Source of the DNA: Setaria digitata
Lineage: Eukaryota > Nematoda > Chromadorea > Rhabditida > Setariidae
Length of the DNA stretch: 64,000 nucleotides
Direction: 5' to 3'
Assembly (NCBI GenBank): GCA_003640385.1
Contig: RCAB01000095.1
Location: 1-64,000 of the forward strand
The position numbers were made by a program, and so were the translations under genes. Shown here in pieces: positions 23,301 to 36,800 of this stretch. The notes under the pieces are model-generated. The model searched no databases. It had not been told where the DNA came from and worked only from the letters and a program-made list of their open reading frames with translations. How positions within the stretch are numbered: the stretch's first letter is position 1; the number at the start of each line of letters is the position of its first letter.

Positions 23301-26300
23301 AAATTTTATGGAACATAAAGTTAATGAAAAGGAAATGGAACTGGAATTTCTGTCTCCTACTCATCTTAGCTATTATAGCTAAATCATGATCATTTTGTGT
23401 CTGATTTAAGACAAGCAAAGAGAACATACATTAAGACAGCTGAAATCTTGCAGTTCGATTCATTTGCAGCTCGAGAAAAAGATAGGCGAAAGAATGATGT
23501 CTCTTCGGAAAAATCGTCAGGAAAATTAACTGGAAAGGAAAGTGAAGTGAGAACTGCAAGTCAGGAAACTCAAACAGCGATTCCCGTTTACCGTGCTGCC
23601 GCTACTAACACATCGGTTACAAGCACAAAAATTCATTAACTTTCAATTTAAATTAATAAATTTTAATGTATTAATTTGGAATTAATCCATCCCTTGTTTT
23701 GAACTTGGCCAGCGCTTATTTCAGAGGCCTGAATCATATGAAAATACCAAAACCACTGAGGTTCTGCAGCTTACTTCACCTGTTCGGCGGTTTATACCCA
23801 AGGCGACAAGTACTACAGATCTTCAACGATACTTATCGCTGGAAAAAGTAAGCACAAAATTTCATAAATTTTAAAAATAATTATATAATATTTGATCAAT
23901 CATTCAGCATTTGATTACTCTCCTGAAAGCATGACAAAGAATCAAAGGCCAGGTTTTGTAGATAACTTTTTGGGTCTAATAACTTTCAAAAAGACAAATT
24001 CAGAAAAATAAGCAACCTTCTCAAACAACTCTGAGAAACCCTCATCATGAAAATTGGAAAGTAAAAGAGGTTGAAACTGGAAAATGGACAAATAGCAATC
24101 AGTGGAGATCGGAAGAGGATGCCACGGATGATGAAGAAGGAAATACAAAATGCAGGAAATCATCAAGGTATCTAGCGTTGTCGATTCGCTCACAACTAAT
24201 TTCAAATCGGTTTTGTCTAATTTAAGAAGACCAAATAATATCGGTCGTGAATTTGTGGGAGATTTAACCGTTTAACAAAAGTTCTGTTTATAATTTCATC
24301 AATAGAATTGAAAATTTTTCAAATCATGAAGAAACCATTGAATATGTTTAGAAGTATTAGATATGCTGCTTACATTATCAGTTGTTAATCAATGCCAGAA
24401 AAAATGACCGTAAAAAGTTTACAAGGTTGCACACTTGCAAAGCAGATTATAAGGAAATTTAAACTGTTCCAGTCGAAAAAATATTTGTGCATTTTACCGA
24501 TTTCAAAAAAGAAAATGTTGTTCTTAAAGGGTTGTTATAAACAAATCGCAAAATGGATGCAATCGGGAGTTGAAGGAAAATAGTGGGATGCATAGGATGC
24601 ATGGAAGAAAAGGAAGGATGAAGGAAAAATTTGTGAAAATGACGAGAATTAAGAAAAACTGGAGTAATGTTGATGAGAGCGATGATGGAGAAGAAGCTGA
24701 TAATGGTAATAATCCAGGAAGCTGTGTTGCTTGTGACACATGTGACATTTTATTTCTGGATAAAAGTTTAATTTCTAGTCTGATTTTAATTGAGTCTTCA
24801 AACTTTTCACTTGAAATAGCGCAAACTGTGTTTCAAATAGACAACTTAAAATACTGCAACATACACAGATATTTTCATTGCTATTTTATTCAATGTTAAA
24901 GAAAGCATTATTTGTATCAATGACTAGCTATTAATAATGAATGAATTTTTAAGTCTGGAATATATGGCAAACTTTTTGGTACTATTTTTTTAGTCTAAGT
25001 TTTTATTAGATTGTGAGGATAAACTTACCATTCATTCTAATGAAAGTTGTTAAGTGATAACAGTGTAGCATAATTATTTTTTTCTTTTCTTTTTCTTTTA
25101 AGGGCTATCATTAACTGAAATGAATAGTAGTCTCGAATGTCGCTCTCAGAATGCACCAAAAATCAATGATAAGAATAATTTCGAGAAGCAATTGAAGGAG
25201 TTACTCGGTACAGGACAGGTTGATATGTATCGAACAGAATCTGGAGAGCTTACAATTCAGCGGCGATCTAATAAATGTATTTGCTTGAATTTGAATTTCT
25301 TTTTTTTCATATTCTTAAATCATCTAAGAAATCCTATCATTTTTATCCCTATAATTCTCGAATTACTTAACATAAAAATGGTATTTCTATTTGAAGTGTT
25401 TAAAACTTATTAATTTGTCGTTCTTCTCGACAAATTTGAATAGAGTAACCAAGAATACATTTCCAGAAGCTAAATCAAAGAGGCTTAAATTAAGTCAGCA
25501 GTACCTAAATTAGGCTAAAAAAAATTTATGCTAGTTATTTCACCTTTGGAAAACTATGATGCTTTTATATAACCTTTGACAGGTAAGAAGGTTGCTAGAT
25601 GCTATATACACGAAGAGGCCATCTTCAAGGAACTTACACATCTGAAGAAGATGCAGCTACAGTACGGCAAAGTAAAGGAACAAATATTGGTCCAATCATT
25701 AATTAACAATTTCTGCAAAATGCATGGCCTCAATCCAACACATTTCAAATTTCAAAGTTTCCATGCTTGGGAGACATTTCTTTGTGGTTTGCGCTTTATA
25801 TATTTTATTAAAAAAAAAATTGAAATTTTTTCCAAAGCAATAAAATGCCGTCCTTTCAGAAAAGTTGACTTATTTACCTATGTTTCAAATAGTCTTTTGG
25901 TAGGCTAGCTAGTCAGTACTGATAGAGAACCGAAGTGTCATACTTCGACTATACAAAATCGAACTCGATGTCTACTGATAACAGAAATCAGTAAACGTAA
26001 TCAGTAAATCAGTAAATTTACCAATCAGTAAACGTCAAATGCTGTTCATGCTGAAAACACGTCTTCCGTTTAAGATTTTCTTTCAGATCAACTGAAGTTA
26101 CTGTACTTAGAAGAACGAAATCGCATTTTAAATTCTCAGAGAACGCGCTACTCGACTGGCAAGTAAAATATACTTTGTACTTTCGATTTATTAACTCTTC
26201 TCCCTGTTCATTAAAAGACTTTGATAGATGATTGAATTCACAAAATGAGACAGACTATTTAAGAAATTATTAGTTTTATAAGCATATTTAACTTCCAGTC

Positions 26301-26592
26301 GGATTTTCTGATCAATCGAATTCTGTCGACGATGAACCCACAAAATTTGCAAGAGAGTTAATTATATGCGGAAGAGTTAATTGTAATTATTAATTAAATA
26401 TGAAAGGATTTGTTAATTTTTTTCAGACATAAAGGTGGCTGCCTAGAACAAAAACAAGCATGTCGCAGTAGCACAACGTTGAATACAATCGTTGAAGGCC
26501 CACGTTCAGCTCACAGTGACTTTTCTCAAAATACCTTGTATGCCGGTGAAAAGCGATGCAATTGCTTGTATAATAAACGTGATTCAGTGTAA
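20367..26592 (+). CDS. Inversin-like ankyrin-repeat protein
   Basis: Eighteen exons in consistent phase: 20367-20435, 20730-20860, 21016-21151, 21418-21477, 21749-21899, 22059-22318, 22406-22556, 22858-23018, 23101-23257, 23416-23615, 23725-23847, 24004-24167, 24584-24705, 25103-25276, 25583-25786, 26087-26158, 26299-26356, 26427-26592; 2559 bp, 852 residues. Residues about 30-400 hold eleven ankyrin repeats, for example NGYTPLLIASMSGNVPAIKL, DGRTPILWAASYGNLEII, NGDTALFYAITLGHYECARL and EGRTGLHLAAASGNMEMV. This single uninterrupted block resembles inversin/NPHP2 and the nematode inversin-like proteins. Residues about 430-630 are charged and Ser/Thr-rich. Residues about 640-780 form a separate conserved-looking, probably helical module (FEKQLKELLGTGQVDMYR ... 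FHAWETFLC ... LKLLYLEERNRIL). Ankyrin repeats bind partner proteins; cilium or moulting roles are only by analogy. The ATG follows directly on TCTTCCAG, compatible with trans-splicing. The intron at 26159-26298 needs a GC donor. AATAAA at 26651. Confidence 0.87.
26159..26298 (+). other. GC-AG intron in the ankyrin gene
   Basis: The exon before ends ...TCG ACT G and the next exon begins TC GGA TTT TCT. Joining them with the GC donor (GCAAGTAAAA) keeps an open frame; using the GT four bases further on gives a TGA four codons later. The GC donor matches the same GCAAGT consensus as the one in the SWEET gene. Confidence 0.7.
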
Positions 26593-27083
26593 TTAACCAT
26601 AGCAGCATAATTAGTGTACTTACTTCTCACTTTCAAAAAGTTCATTTCGAAATAAATGGGTTGATCATATCAGTGATAAGGGTTAATTTAGCTGCACTGA
26701 ATAATGCTGCTCACTGCTGTATAAATTCAAATTTAAAGTCTCCGAAATAAGAAAGTTTCTTTAAATTTCAAAAATTTAGCGCTCCATTTTTGGTTTGTCT
26801 GTTGTTAAATTATCTGGTGATAATGCTGGCATCTTTTTTATCTCTTGCAGATTATCGATCCTCTGTCCTGAAATCGAAAAATCCCACTTTCCACACATCA
26901 GAATTCTCTACTCTCCTCTTTCTAAAGAAACATCGCACTGCTGTTAAACCATTTAATAAATACTAAAAGAGATCTGGTTATCCCAGCTGATTTTACTTTT
27001 ACAAACAACAAGTTAAGAAATTTCACCGCTCAGAGTAGAGTGATAAGCCATCACTTTATTTTTATCAAGATCGATAAACTAAA
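26593..27083. other. Convergent intergenic gap
   Basis: Separates the 3' end of the ankyrin gene (+) from the 3' end of the membrane-protein gene (-). AATAAA at 26651-26656 is the likely poly(A) signal for the ankyrin gene. Nothing else is seen. Confidence 0.6.
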
Positions 27084-28371
27084 CTAACTGGTATCAATAT
27101 CGTCCACAACTGGCGCTATCGTGCCCATTTCACGTTCTGACCGTTGTACCGCCTGATATACGGCAGCATAATGTTTTTGGACTGCCTGCAACTCAATACA
27201 TTAATTTCAATTTTCCGAATTACATATTTCCGGATACTTAATGCCTTTATTTATTTCTATTTCTCAGCAGAGTTTTCTATTTATTTTGATCTCCTGAAAC
27301 CATTATTGGAAACAATTAGGAATGAGTAATGTTTGAAATAAATGCGTAAAAAGGATTCATTTCATAAGTTTTTCTCAGATGAAAAACTAAAGCCACCTTT
27401 GCTATCTGTTGAGAAAAGAAGCTTGTGCTTTATAGCTTTTCCGAGTTAATTATCGTCGAAGAATTGGTCCTATAATTATCAGCTGCTGTTTTAGAATCCA
27501 AAGACAAACTATGGGACTTTTTTTTTCTTTTGGAAAGAGTTAAACTAACTAGTCCCTAATTCAAAAAAGAAGAGCCTAGCAGTTCTTTCAGCTGCTAAAA
27601 CACAAAGTCATCTTCATTCATTCACTTCTTCAAACTTCCTTGAATCATCACTGGTACTGGGAGTAGTTTCATTGAAGATATCGCCAAGGGACATTACTGC
27701 AGCCTTTTTAAATGTTTCTGCTGCTTTGCCTGGTGTGTCCGGATCTGATTCGTAGAAATGCCCATATTTCCGGTTATAAACTCTGATAATAGAATTTATC
27801 AAGTAAATTAATTGGTTCTAATTGAAATCAAAGCAAGAACCGAACAGGTTCTCTTGACATATTTGATTTTCTTTAACAAACAGTTACAAAATTGTAACGT
27901 ACTGATAAGTGTCGAGTACATTTGCAACGTTTAGAAATACTTTTCGAGCACGCGTTAACGCATTGCCGTGTAGCGTAAACCAGTTGTACGTAAAGACATA
28001 AACTGTTAAAGCCATCAAACTACCCGTCACTTCATCATAATCGTATATCAGGTTACTTGCAAAACTGTGCATCATATCTCTCGACAAAGGGATTTCGGAA
28101 TTTTTAAACTATTAATTTCCATTTGATTCTACATCTCTTTTTCCTTGCACGTGGATATTTTCAGTCAATTCTACTCACTTCACTGAATTTTTCTGACTTA
28201 AATTAGTGTGACTTATACAGGGACAAAGAACTAGAATAAAATAATTGGAAATTAAACTTTCGCAAAACATGTATATTACCAAAAAAATCCAGCAGTGACA
28301 AGAATACAAAGTGTGGCATTGAATCGTACAAAACTCTGAGAGCTCAATTTAATCTTATTCCTTGATGTCAT
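27084..28371 (-). CDS. Small membrane protein, unknown family
   Basis: Four exons: 28371-28280, 28064-27903, 27782-27626, 27185-27084; 513 bp, 170 residues. The protein opens with a basic stretch (MTSRNKIKLSSQS), then one hydrophobic segment (ATLCILVTAGFFCFASNL), an acidic loop (YDYDE) and a second hydrophobic segment (SLMALTVYVFTYNWF). A basic region (NALTRARKVF) follows, then a soluble tail with a Thr/Ser-rich part and a helical end (QKHYAAVYQAVQRSEREMG). Two membrane spans with both ends on the same side is the simplest topology. I do not recognise the family. If the third exon is not spliced at its GTGAAT donor the protein ends at 27614 with 140 residues; I prefer splicing, because the downstream frame continues in phase 0 to a stop and reads as coding. 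The start follows poly(T) and an AGCAAA context. Confidence 0.65.
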
Positions 28372-30823
28372 TTTGCTAAAAAAAAAAAAAGATGATGGAA
28401 CCGAAATTGTATTAAACTCAACAGAAAGAGTAATTTGACTTTAATTTCTTTCGAAAGTTTTGTTGAAAAATGGATCAATACTACCAAACTTAGTTGTAAT
28501 TCTTGTGTCAGAGAAAGTATGACTTATTTATTGTCTATTGACTTATTCCTTATTAGAATGCTAAATAAGAAGGAAATGATCACTGAGACAACAAGCTTGA
28601 TTCTATCATAAAGTGAAAATAACTAATGAAATTAGCGATTAATTCCATTCGATTCCTTTTCACAAACGAAAAATCTGAACTTTGGAAACCTACGCAAAAC
28701 GATAAATCCAATAGCACCTACCGCCTCAATTCTGTTTTAAACTAGAAATGAACTATGCCTCATAATACTTCCTGTTTTATAGTGTTTTGTAATTGCTACA
28801 CGTGAATGCCACACGTGATTGCCTAACGCAGTTGTTCATCATAGATTCGTCAGTTTTTGTTATTGTTGTGATCGATATTTTTATTCTTATATTAATTAAC
28901 CTTCAAATATTCGTCATTCAAAGTTTGTATAAAAATTTCTGAAGCATTTCAAAAACGTCATCAACGACTTTTTTTCCTCTTCTTCTCTTTATGATTAAGT
29001 TTGTCCTTATCAATCTAAAGAAGCAGGCAGTGCTCATTTTTCTCCTTATCATTATTCTTCTCTACTCTTGCTGATTAAATTTTTTTACAATCTCCACAAT
29101 TTTATTTTTCACTAAACAGTAGAACCATTAACTTTTCAACAATTTCTCGGACTTTTTTTTAAATGGTAAAATTGTGTATTTAGAAAATATATATATATAA
29201 TTTTTATTTCATTGCCTGAACAATCAGACCACATCATCCTGAACATTTCATTCTCTTCGTAAAATATGTGATAAATTGATCGAGATATCAATTTGATTTG
29301 CCATTTTAATATTCCAGTTGCTTCATATCTTGCAAAATGACTGGTAATGATTTCATCTTGTCTCATTTCACAAGCACCCTAAAAATAAAATTCAACTGAT
29401 TTTCATTAATTAGTATCAGTGCTAGCAAATTAAATTGCATATTGAGAATGGTGAGGAAAATATGCCAAACAATGAAAGAGTTGAAGAAGAAAGAAAAAAA
29501 TGATAGTGAAATCATTGGCAAGAAAACCTGTTCTGGTACACTGAAACAAGCAAATGACTTGTTTTCTTCAAATGAAACCCATGAATTTTAAACTGATACA
29601 CTTGATCATGTTTTTAGTTTAAACCAAAACTAACCTTGGCGGTAATGTCAGGTTGACGGATCTTCTACCGCGGAAACTTCTGTCCACTTCCTTTCCAATT
29701 TCCTGTAGTATTAAAAAAAAAAAGAAAGAAAAAAAAAGAAAAAAAAAACTATGAAAAGATGAAATCTTCGTGAATCTAAAGCAGTATCAAATTGTTTTTG
29801 ATTGCGAATAATTTAGCAGTAGTATTGCAGCTGAATTTTCATCATAGATTAAAGTTTTAAATTGATCTAGCAATTATGTAAAATAAATAGGCATAACGGA
29901 TCGTCAAGGTCAATAATGATGAGTAGGCAGGTTTAATTAATTATCACCCATCCTTGAAATGGCTTAGTATAAAGTTGTGACAAAAAAATTAATAACTGTT
30001 TTGGAATATATTAATTGCCTTTGAGTAATTAAGAAATTGCAATTTTATTTGAAATTTTTTGATGCTGTCTCATAACTATTTATTTCTGTAATAACATCCA
30101 ACGTCTTTCAAATTTTTTTTTCTAGTTCCATTTAATTCCCGAAAAAAGAATTCAGAATAACAGGGACCAAAATCACCATCGTTTATAGTTTTTCCTGCTC
30201 AATCCCTGAATTTCTGCATGTTATTCATTAAAAATATACTAATATCATCGCCTTATTTTGTATTTATACCAAACAACTGTTTGTTTTCCTGGTCTCATCG
30301 TCCATGCTAACAAATGATAATTTCTAATATTTTGCTTCAACAAATTTGCCAGAATTTTCATTCTTTTCAGATTGGAATTTAAGTTGATAAATAAATATTG
30401 CTTTGCTCTTTTTTCATTTATTTTAATATTTAATTTTCATAATTAATGAAAAATTTTTTCTTAGCGACAATGATTTTTCTTGTCTACACTTTGTTTAGCC
30501 AAGCTGTCATTGCATCTAACAAAATAAATATCTTTAATATGCTTGTGGCTTTTTTTTCCAAGTACGTCAGCATTTTTCTTAAGCCACATAAAATCACTTG
30601 TTTAGCTACTGGTAATTGGTAATTAGCTTTCTCTTTGTTGTGTTATACATAGCAGAGATTACTTTATGCTTTTTTACAAGTAATTTAAATTAAAATTGTA
30701 TGAAAGTATTTAGGCCGGGATATTTAATGGAATTTAAAATTAAATTAATAATATTATTTCAGACTAACTAGCTAATTTCTTTCCATCTGTTCATTTTTCC
30801 AACTGTATTCGTATTGATTTATA
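28372..30823. other. Intergenic with two doubtful minus-strand exons
   Basis: About 2.4 kb. Two minus-strand segments look coding: 29702-29635 (EIGKEVDRSFRGRRSVNLT, between an ACTACAG acceptor and an AAG/GTTAGT donor) and the frame entering at 29378 (MRQDEIITSHFARYEATGI). The first leaves two bases over while the second is open only in phase 0, so they cannot be joined, and no start exon was found. They may be parts of a diverged or decayed gene. The rest is AT-rich sequence with poly(A)/poly(T) tracts near 28380 and 29710-29745. Confidence 0.4.
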
Positions 30824-33800
30824 ATGTCTGATCGAAGGACGGTAAGTACTTTACAAAAATTAAAACAATTATAAAGTGGAACGCATCCCATTAGATACTT
30901 AACTGTATAGAAGATTGATTTCATCAATTTTTTAAAGTCTTCTATTTCTTAATAATAATTAAAGTTGAAGTTTAATTAATATGTTAAAGATTTGCAATAT
31001 AATTTCCCTGACAATTATGAAAAAGTTCAAAACAAAAGATCAAATGAAATTTCGGAAATTTTTTGAAAAGATTGGAAATTTTGTTATCCTGCCAGAACTG
31101 TTACAGCAACTGATAACTTTCATAAACTCTTTTTAGGTTATTGGCTTCTTTATACTTTTTCTTACTGTTTATTTTTTGGAATCAATCGGTGGCTTCTTTA
31201 TGGCGAGGTTGGTAATTAACTAACAATCCTATCTTGTTTTTTTTTTTCTCCTGAGAGATTCAGTCCTTTTCCACTCTTTGCTTGAAAGTTTTAGTGCTGT
31301 GGTTTCAATCGAGAAGCAATTCCAAATATCAAGTCGTATGTCGGGTTTAATGGTTTCTGCCGGTGATTTTGGTTACATCCCATCAGTGGTTTTTGTCAGT
31401 TATTTTGGTAGCAAGGTATTTTTCAATCATTCACAACCTATTTAGTCTGTCTATCAATATATGAATATGGTTGATCAGATTTATAAGATTTCCTGTCGCT
31501 AGAATTATCCTTCTAACGATATTTAGAACTAGAAATCCTCCTGCAATGAAACTAGAAATCTTTTTTAATATTCAGAAAAGCAATTTGAAGGAGTAAAGTA
31601 AAGCAATAAATTTTGAGTATGAAGGGTAGAAAAAAAATGTACAGGAAGAAAGAATTATTTACATAAATACAAAAGTTCCGGTTTCAGTTTCTTCAATTAG
31701 TGATTGCAGCATAGGTTAGCTTCGCTTTAATTTTTCTTCCTTAAGGTAAGAATTAAGCTGGCCTAAATAGCTGCCAAAATTTAGTACAATGCTTGACTTT
31801 ACTGTGACAAAAATATCTCACACATTTAATATGTGAAAATAATTTGCAATAAAATTACTTTTAAATTTATCAAATATCTAAAATAAATTTAAGAAATGAT
31901 TTAGTCGGTTGTTTTTTTTTTTCTTTTTTACAAGGAAAAATTGTTTGGACAAAGTTTAATTACTATTCCGAAATCAGTGTTCATATTTGGCTACATATGC
32001 AATAGAGTAAAAAATAATTTAATTTAGAAAGAATTTGAATTTCTATTTATTCGAGATAGAATAACATAAATAAAGTGACACAAGGGAGAAATTAATAAAG
32101 ATTTTAAGTTAATTACTTTTCTGGCAGTAAATTATTCTATCAAAATTGCACAATTACTAGTTCAGGGGAATCGAGCTAGATGGATCGGTGCCGGTAGCTT
32201 AATGATTGCATTTGCCGATATTCTCATCAGCACATCTAACTTCCTTTTCCCGGTGAAAACCACACAACTCAATTCAACATTTTTTGGTAATATTTATCCA
32301 AATTTTTATGTGAATATGCTATCCTTCAAATAGGAAGATAGTTCTGGCACTTCTATGAAATCACCAAAATCAGAACTACTGGTTCCTGCACGATTACCAG
32401 AACTAGTGGACTGACAATTAACCACTAGAACTGCGGGTTTATAACTAATCCTATTGAAAGAAATTAAGCAAAATCGAAAGAAAACAAAAAATATTCAAGC
32501 ATTTTCTTATTCTTTATTGTTGCTATAGAATTTATACGTTAATAAGGGGGATAGTGAAGTAACATTTGAAGGATTACTTTTCCTTATACTTCAGACTTTG
32601 ATTCTTTCAGAATCGATTCTAATGACTGATCGGAATCATTTACTTGATGAAACAGAAGCCAAGGAATTCTTCAATTATGCAAAGACTTTTTCAAACATTG
32701 AATCATTTACGGTATTGAAATTTGGCAATATTTTTTAAAAACAATTGTGTTTATACTTACTAATTTATAACTAATTGTTCTTTGTAGATACATCGCTTAC
32801 ACAGAACTGACTCAATCTAACTAATTCTTTTCTCACTATATGATTTTTTCTCCAACAACAATCTCGTTAAATTCTACAACACTATAAACATTTTTATACG
32901 AAGTTCCTGTCTTTCCAAAATATTTCTTATCCATTTTTGAATGAATGTCTTTAATTTCTTTAAATTCCTTTTGACACGTTGGCTAAAATTAATTACCGAT
33001 TAAGTTTTTTAAAACATATTGCTTATAATATTGTTTAAACGTAATTGTTACAAAACATTTAAGTTCAGCTGGGCCCAAATTTCAGACTGATAAGTAATTT
33101 TCAGTTGCTTCATCTAGACGAAAAGTTGAACGTGGAAAACGTGAATAAAACGTTACGTCAGTTTGCTGATGAAAAGCTTTCATCATGTTATCAGTATTAT
33201 AATACTTCTAATCAATCATGTCGAATATTTTTTGTCAGTTTTTAATTTTCGAGCTCACATATTTCCACTATGGGGATTCAGTAATATTAAACACAATAAA
33301 AAAAAAGAATAACAGAACTATAAATATCTGAAAAAAAGTTTAAATTGCCAAAATTTCAAATCGTTCCATTTAATAGTTATTTTAATTAGAATTTAACTAA
33401 AAATATTTATGAGTAAAATTTAATTTTCAGAGTTTTTTGCATCACTTAAATCGTCCCAATGTAACAGAAACTTCGAATATACGCATTTTGACTGGAACAC
33501 CATTTTCCTTCTGCAACAGAATATTCAATGCACTTCGGCAAGAAGTACGTGTTTTGCGTCACCTGTAATTGAATTAAATATTCATGACGCTTCTTATAAT
33601 GTATTTTAAACCGAATTACAGACAACAGTGATATTTGATGAGTGAAGAGGGCCTGTTTTTAAAAATCATTTCTTTAACCGTTCATTCAATCGATGATTTA
33701 TGATGGATTGTCACCAACCTAGTTTCTTTGGATTACCTCATCATTAACTTATCTTCTTTTTCCTTTATCCCTCTTTCATGTGGTTACCGATATCGGCAAA

Positions 33801-36800
33801 TTTAATACTTTGTTCTTAATCAACCGAAATTGATTAGTTTCTTCTTCAAGATACAGTAAGTGTGAGATACTAAGAACAATATGAAAATAATTTCAACTGT
33901 TTAGGAATAAAATATGGCAAAAATGAGCTAAAGAATTTCGATAAACTCAAAAATGGAACCTTTCAAAATTTAGTAACCTTTAGCCTTCAAATTCATTCCG
34001 CTAATGCTGACAGGTAACAGGAAGCGAAATTTCAATCAGTAGTACTTAATTTATAATGAATTTATAAGAGACCAGTTTACATCCAGTATTTATACAGAAA
34101 ATCGATGTCTCGTGAATACTTCTGAAGTTAAATTTTTTTGTAATCGTACAGATCAATAAGGCTCGTTGTTTAACTAAACTCTCGAATATGGGACCGTTCA
34201 TCACGATATTTGGTGGTTTACTTATTTTGGGTATTGGCCGAACAATGCCTTTCTCGCTTGGCCTTCCTCTTATTGATGATAATGTAAAGCGACAAAATTT
34301 GCCTCTTTACTTTGGTTTGCTTCGTTTCTTTCTATTTTTATTATTGTGGCTCACCAATAAAAAAGAAAAAAAAAAGAAACTATTCAAGTGGCCATTTAAC
34401 AATTTGTGTCGTCCAATGCTTCAGCTGGTATGTTTTTCATACGAATCCTTGGACCTTTTCTTGGCTTCTTGATTGGTAGCATTGCTAATAATTACTACTA
34501 CAGCTTTGACGGTAAGTCATCTAACTTAAAATGACTGTTCAGTCTCAATCTAATTGTAATATTCTGATAAATGCTCAAAACAAGCATTGCCAATTAATTA
34601 ATGTCGTTATTCAAATTCAATTGTGCACAAAAGTTGATGTAGAAGACAGTTAGATCATTTTAACTTTTTCGTTTTTCGAACTACCAACTTTACTTTTTTC
34701 TAGTTATAATTCACACTATGCTACAGATCAATAGATTTCACTCAAATTACATTTAAATACTCGTTACTAGCCATTTCACACAGCTCAATGATTGTTTAAT
34801 GACCATTAATTTGCTACTGCATGGAAAAATTTTTCAGTACCACCAGGACTAACACCTCGTGATCCATCATGGATTGGTCGTTGGTGGGCCGGCTTCCTCG
34901 GGATTGGTATTGCGATGTTTTTTCCATCCTTGGCTCTATATCTATACCCAACATGTGTTAATTATAAGTCCAGCGAATTGGCTGTAAAACAGCACGTAAG
35001 TCTTAATTGCATAATAATTTAAAGAATTCCCTTTTACCACGCATAAAAATATGCGAATTTATGTGTGGATCGTTCATCTCCCTAACACTTCCGGTTGGAA
35101 ACCACGTGGGTTGTAATTTCTAACGTTATTAGTCAGTCGGCAATCCTTTCATATTTTTTAATTGTCTAATTTAGTTAAAGACAGATTAATTATACTCTTA
35201 AAGAAAGATATATTAGAATTATGCAAAGGACAAATTGGATGGTCATCGAACTACAGAAATGCAAGCACTGGTCGACGGACGGTAATCGTTTCACTTTCTT
35301 TCGCAGCTTTATTGATTTATTTAAAAAAAAATGTTTGAAAAAGGGCAGAGGTCAAGGAGAAGAGGAAATGACTACTTAAAACCTTTTACAATTAATATAT
35401 ACATATTATTATAGAACCCTAACAGGAGATAGTACAAGAAGCAAAGGCTTAGCTCTGATAGATAGGCATGCTGCGAGAGATGAAGCAGGCAAAACCGTTG
35501 TGCCAACTTCCATAAAAGCAAAAATCGTTGGTAGGAATTGTTTGTTTTATTGGCTCGAGGAATTTTTATGAGTGAAATTTGAAACTTTCTGAATCCTGTC
35601 ATTGAACTTTACCTGGATTCAAAATGCTAATGAAATAAATGCTGCTGTTGCTTGTTAATTTCCCGAAATTTTCGAGATATTTCGTGCAACTCAAACAGTT
35701 CACAAAGTGTTTTGGTATCAGATATCATTTTAAGTTGAATTTTTTCTTTTTTTTTTTTTAAATATTTAGCAAAACATATAATAGCATACTTTATCATATT
35801 ATTTTATGCGACGATTAGATAAGCGAATTAAATTTGAAGTTTCCAAGAATGAAAATATCAATTAGCTATGGTTCCCTAACTGATTTTCGTGGTAATGCTT
35901 CTTGGACTTTGGATATGATACTAAAGTTAGATAGGAGATTTGCTTAGTTCATAACTTCGATTTAATTAAATTTGTCTTTACTCAATTTTCAAGCGATATT
36001 GTTNNNNNNNNNNNNNNNNNNNNNNNNNNNNNNNNNNNNNNNNNNNNNNNNNNNNNNGCTGCGGGAAAAAAAAAAAAAATAAATTTTAATAAACTTTTTA
36101 ATTTTCGCTTCTTCGGTTCTTTTCCAGATTTTATTTCAACAGTGCAAACGATCATAAAGTCACCGGTGTATGTTTCTTCAATAATTGGACGAATTATGGA
36201 TGTTTTTGCATTCAAAGGATTTTTTATCTTTCTTCCAAAATATCTAGAAGTACAATTCGGCTTACCACAGCATAAAATTAACCTGTTTATGGGTATATTT
36301 AATTTTAAAATTGTATAAATATTAAAGATCTTTAAAATCCACCTGACCTTCTCTTTTCACCTTCTTTTTTAATTTGTTAAATCGCAACATTGTCGTGAAG
36401 TTTGAGGAGATGAGAATTACACAAACATAAACAATAAAATGTATAGTAATAAGTCACTGCCATAAAGACATATTCTCAATAGTTTTCGGATGTGCTCTAA
36501 TTTTAAAGTCAACAATGAAGTTAAAAGAACTGCGGAACTGTTAGAACTAAACTAATTTCAAAGTTTTTAAAATCAATTTAGAACTGTTAATATATTGCAG
36601 GCCTCATAAGCTTGCCTGGATTTGCAATCGGTGTGCTTATTGGAAGCTTAATTATGCGACAATTTAAATTACAAGGTAAATTAAGCCAGAAAGCTTCTAT
36701 GAAAGACAGACCTCCTTCTAAAATTATTGTTATGGATGGGGAATGGGAAGCTTTTTTTGCAGTGAACAATTCTAGAATATAAAAAATATTATTCATTTAT

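Noticed and set aside
23942..24205. Minus-strand 87-codon frame
   Set aside because: Antisense shadow of ankyrin-gene exon 12 (24004-24167).
24524..24748. Minus-strand 74-codon serine/leucine-rich frame
   Set aside because: Antisense shadow of ankyrin-gene exon 13 (24584-24705).
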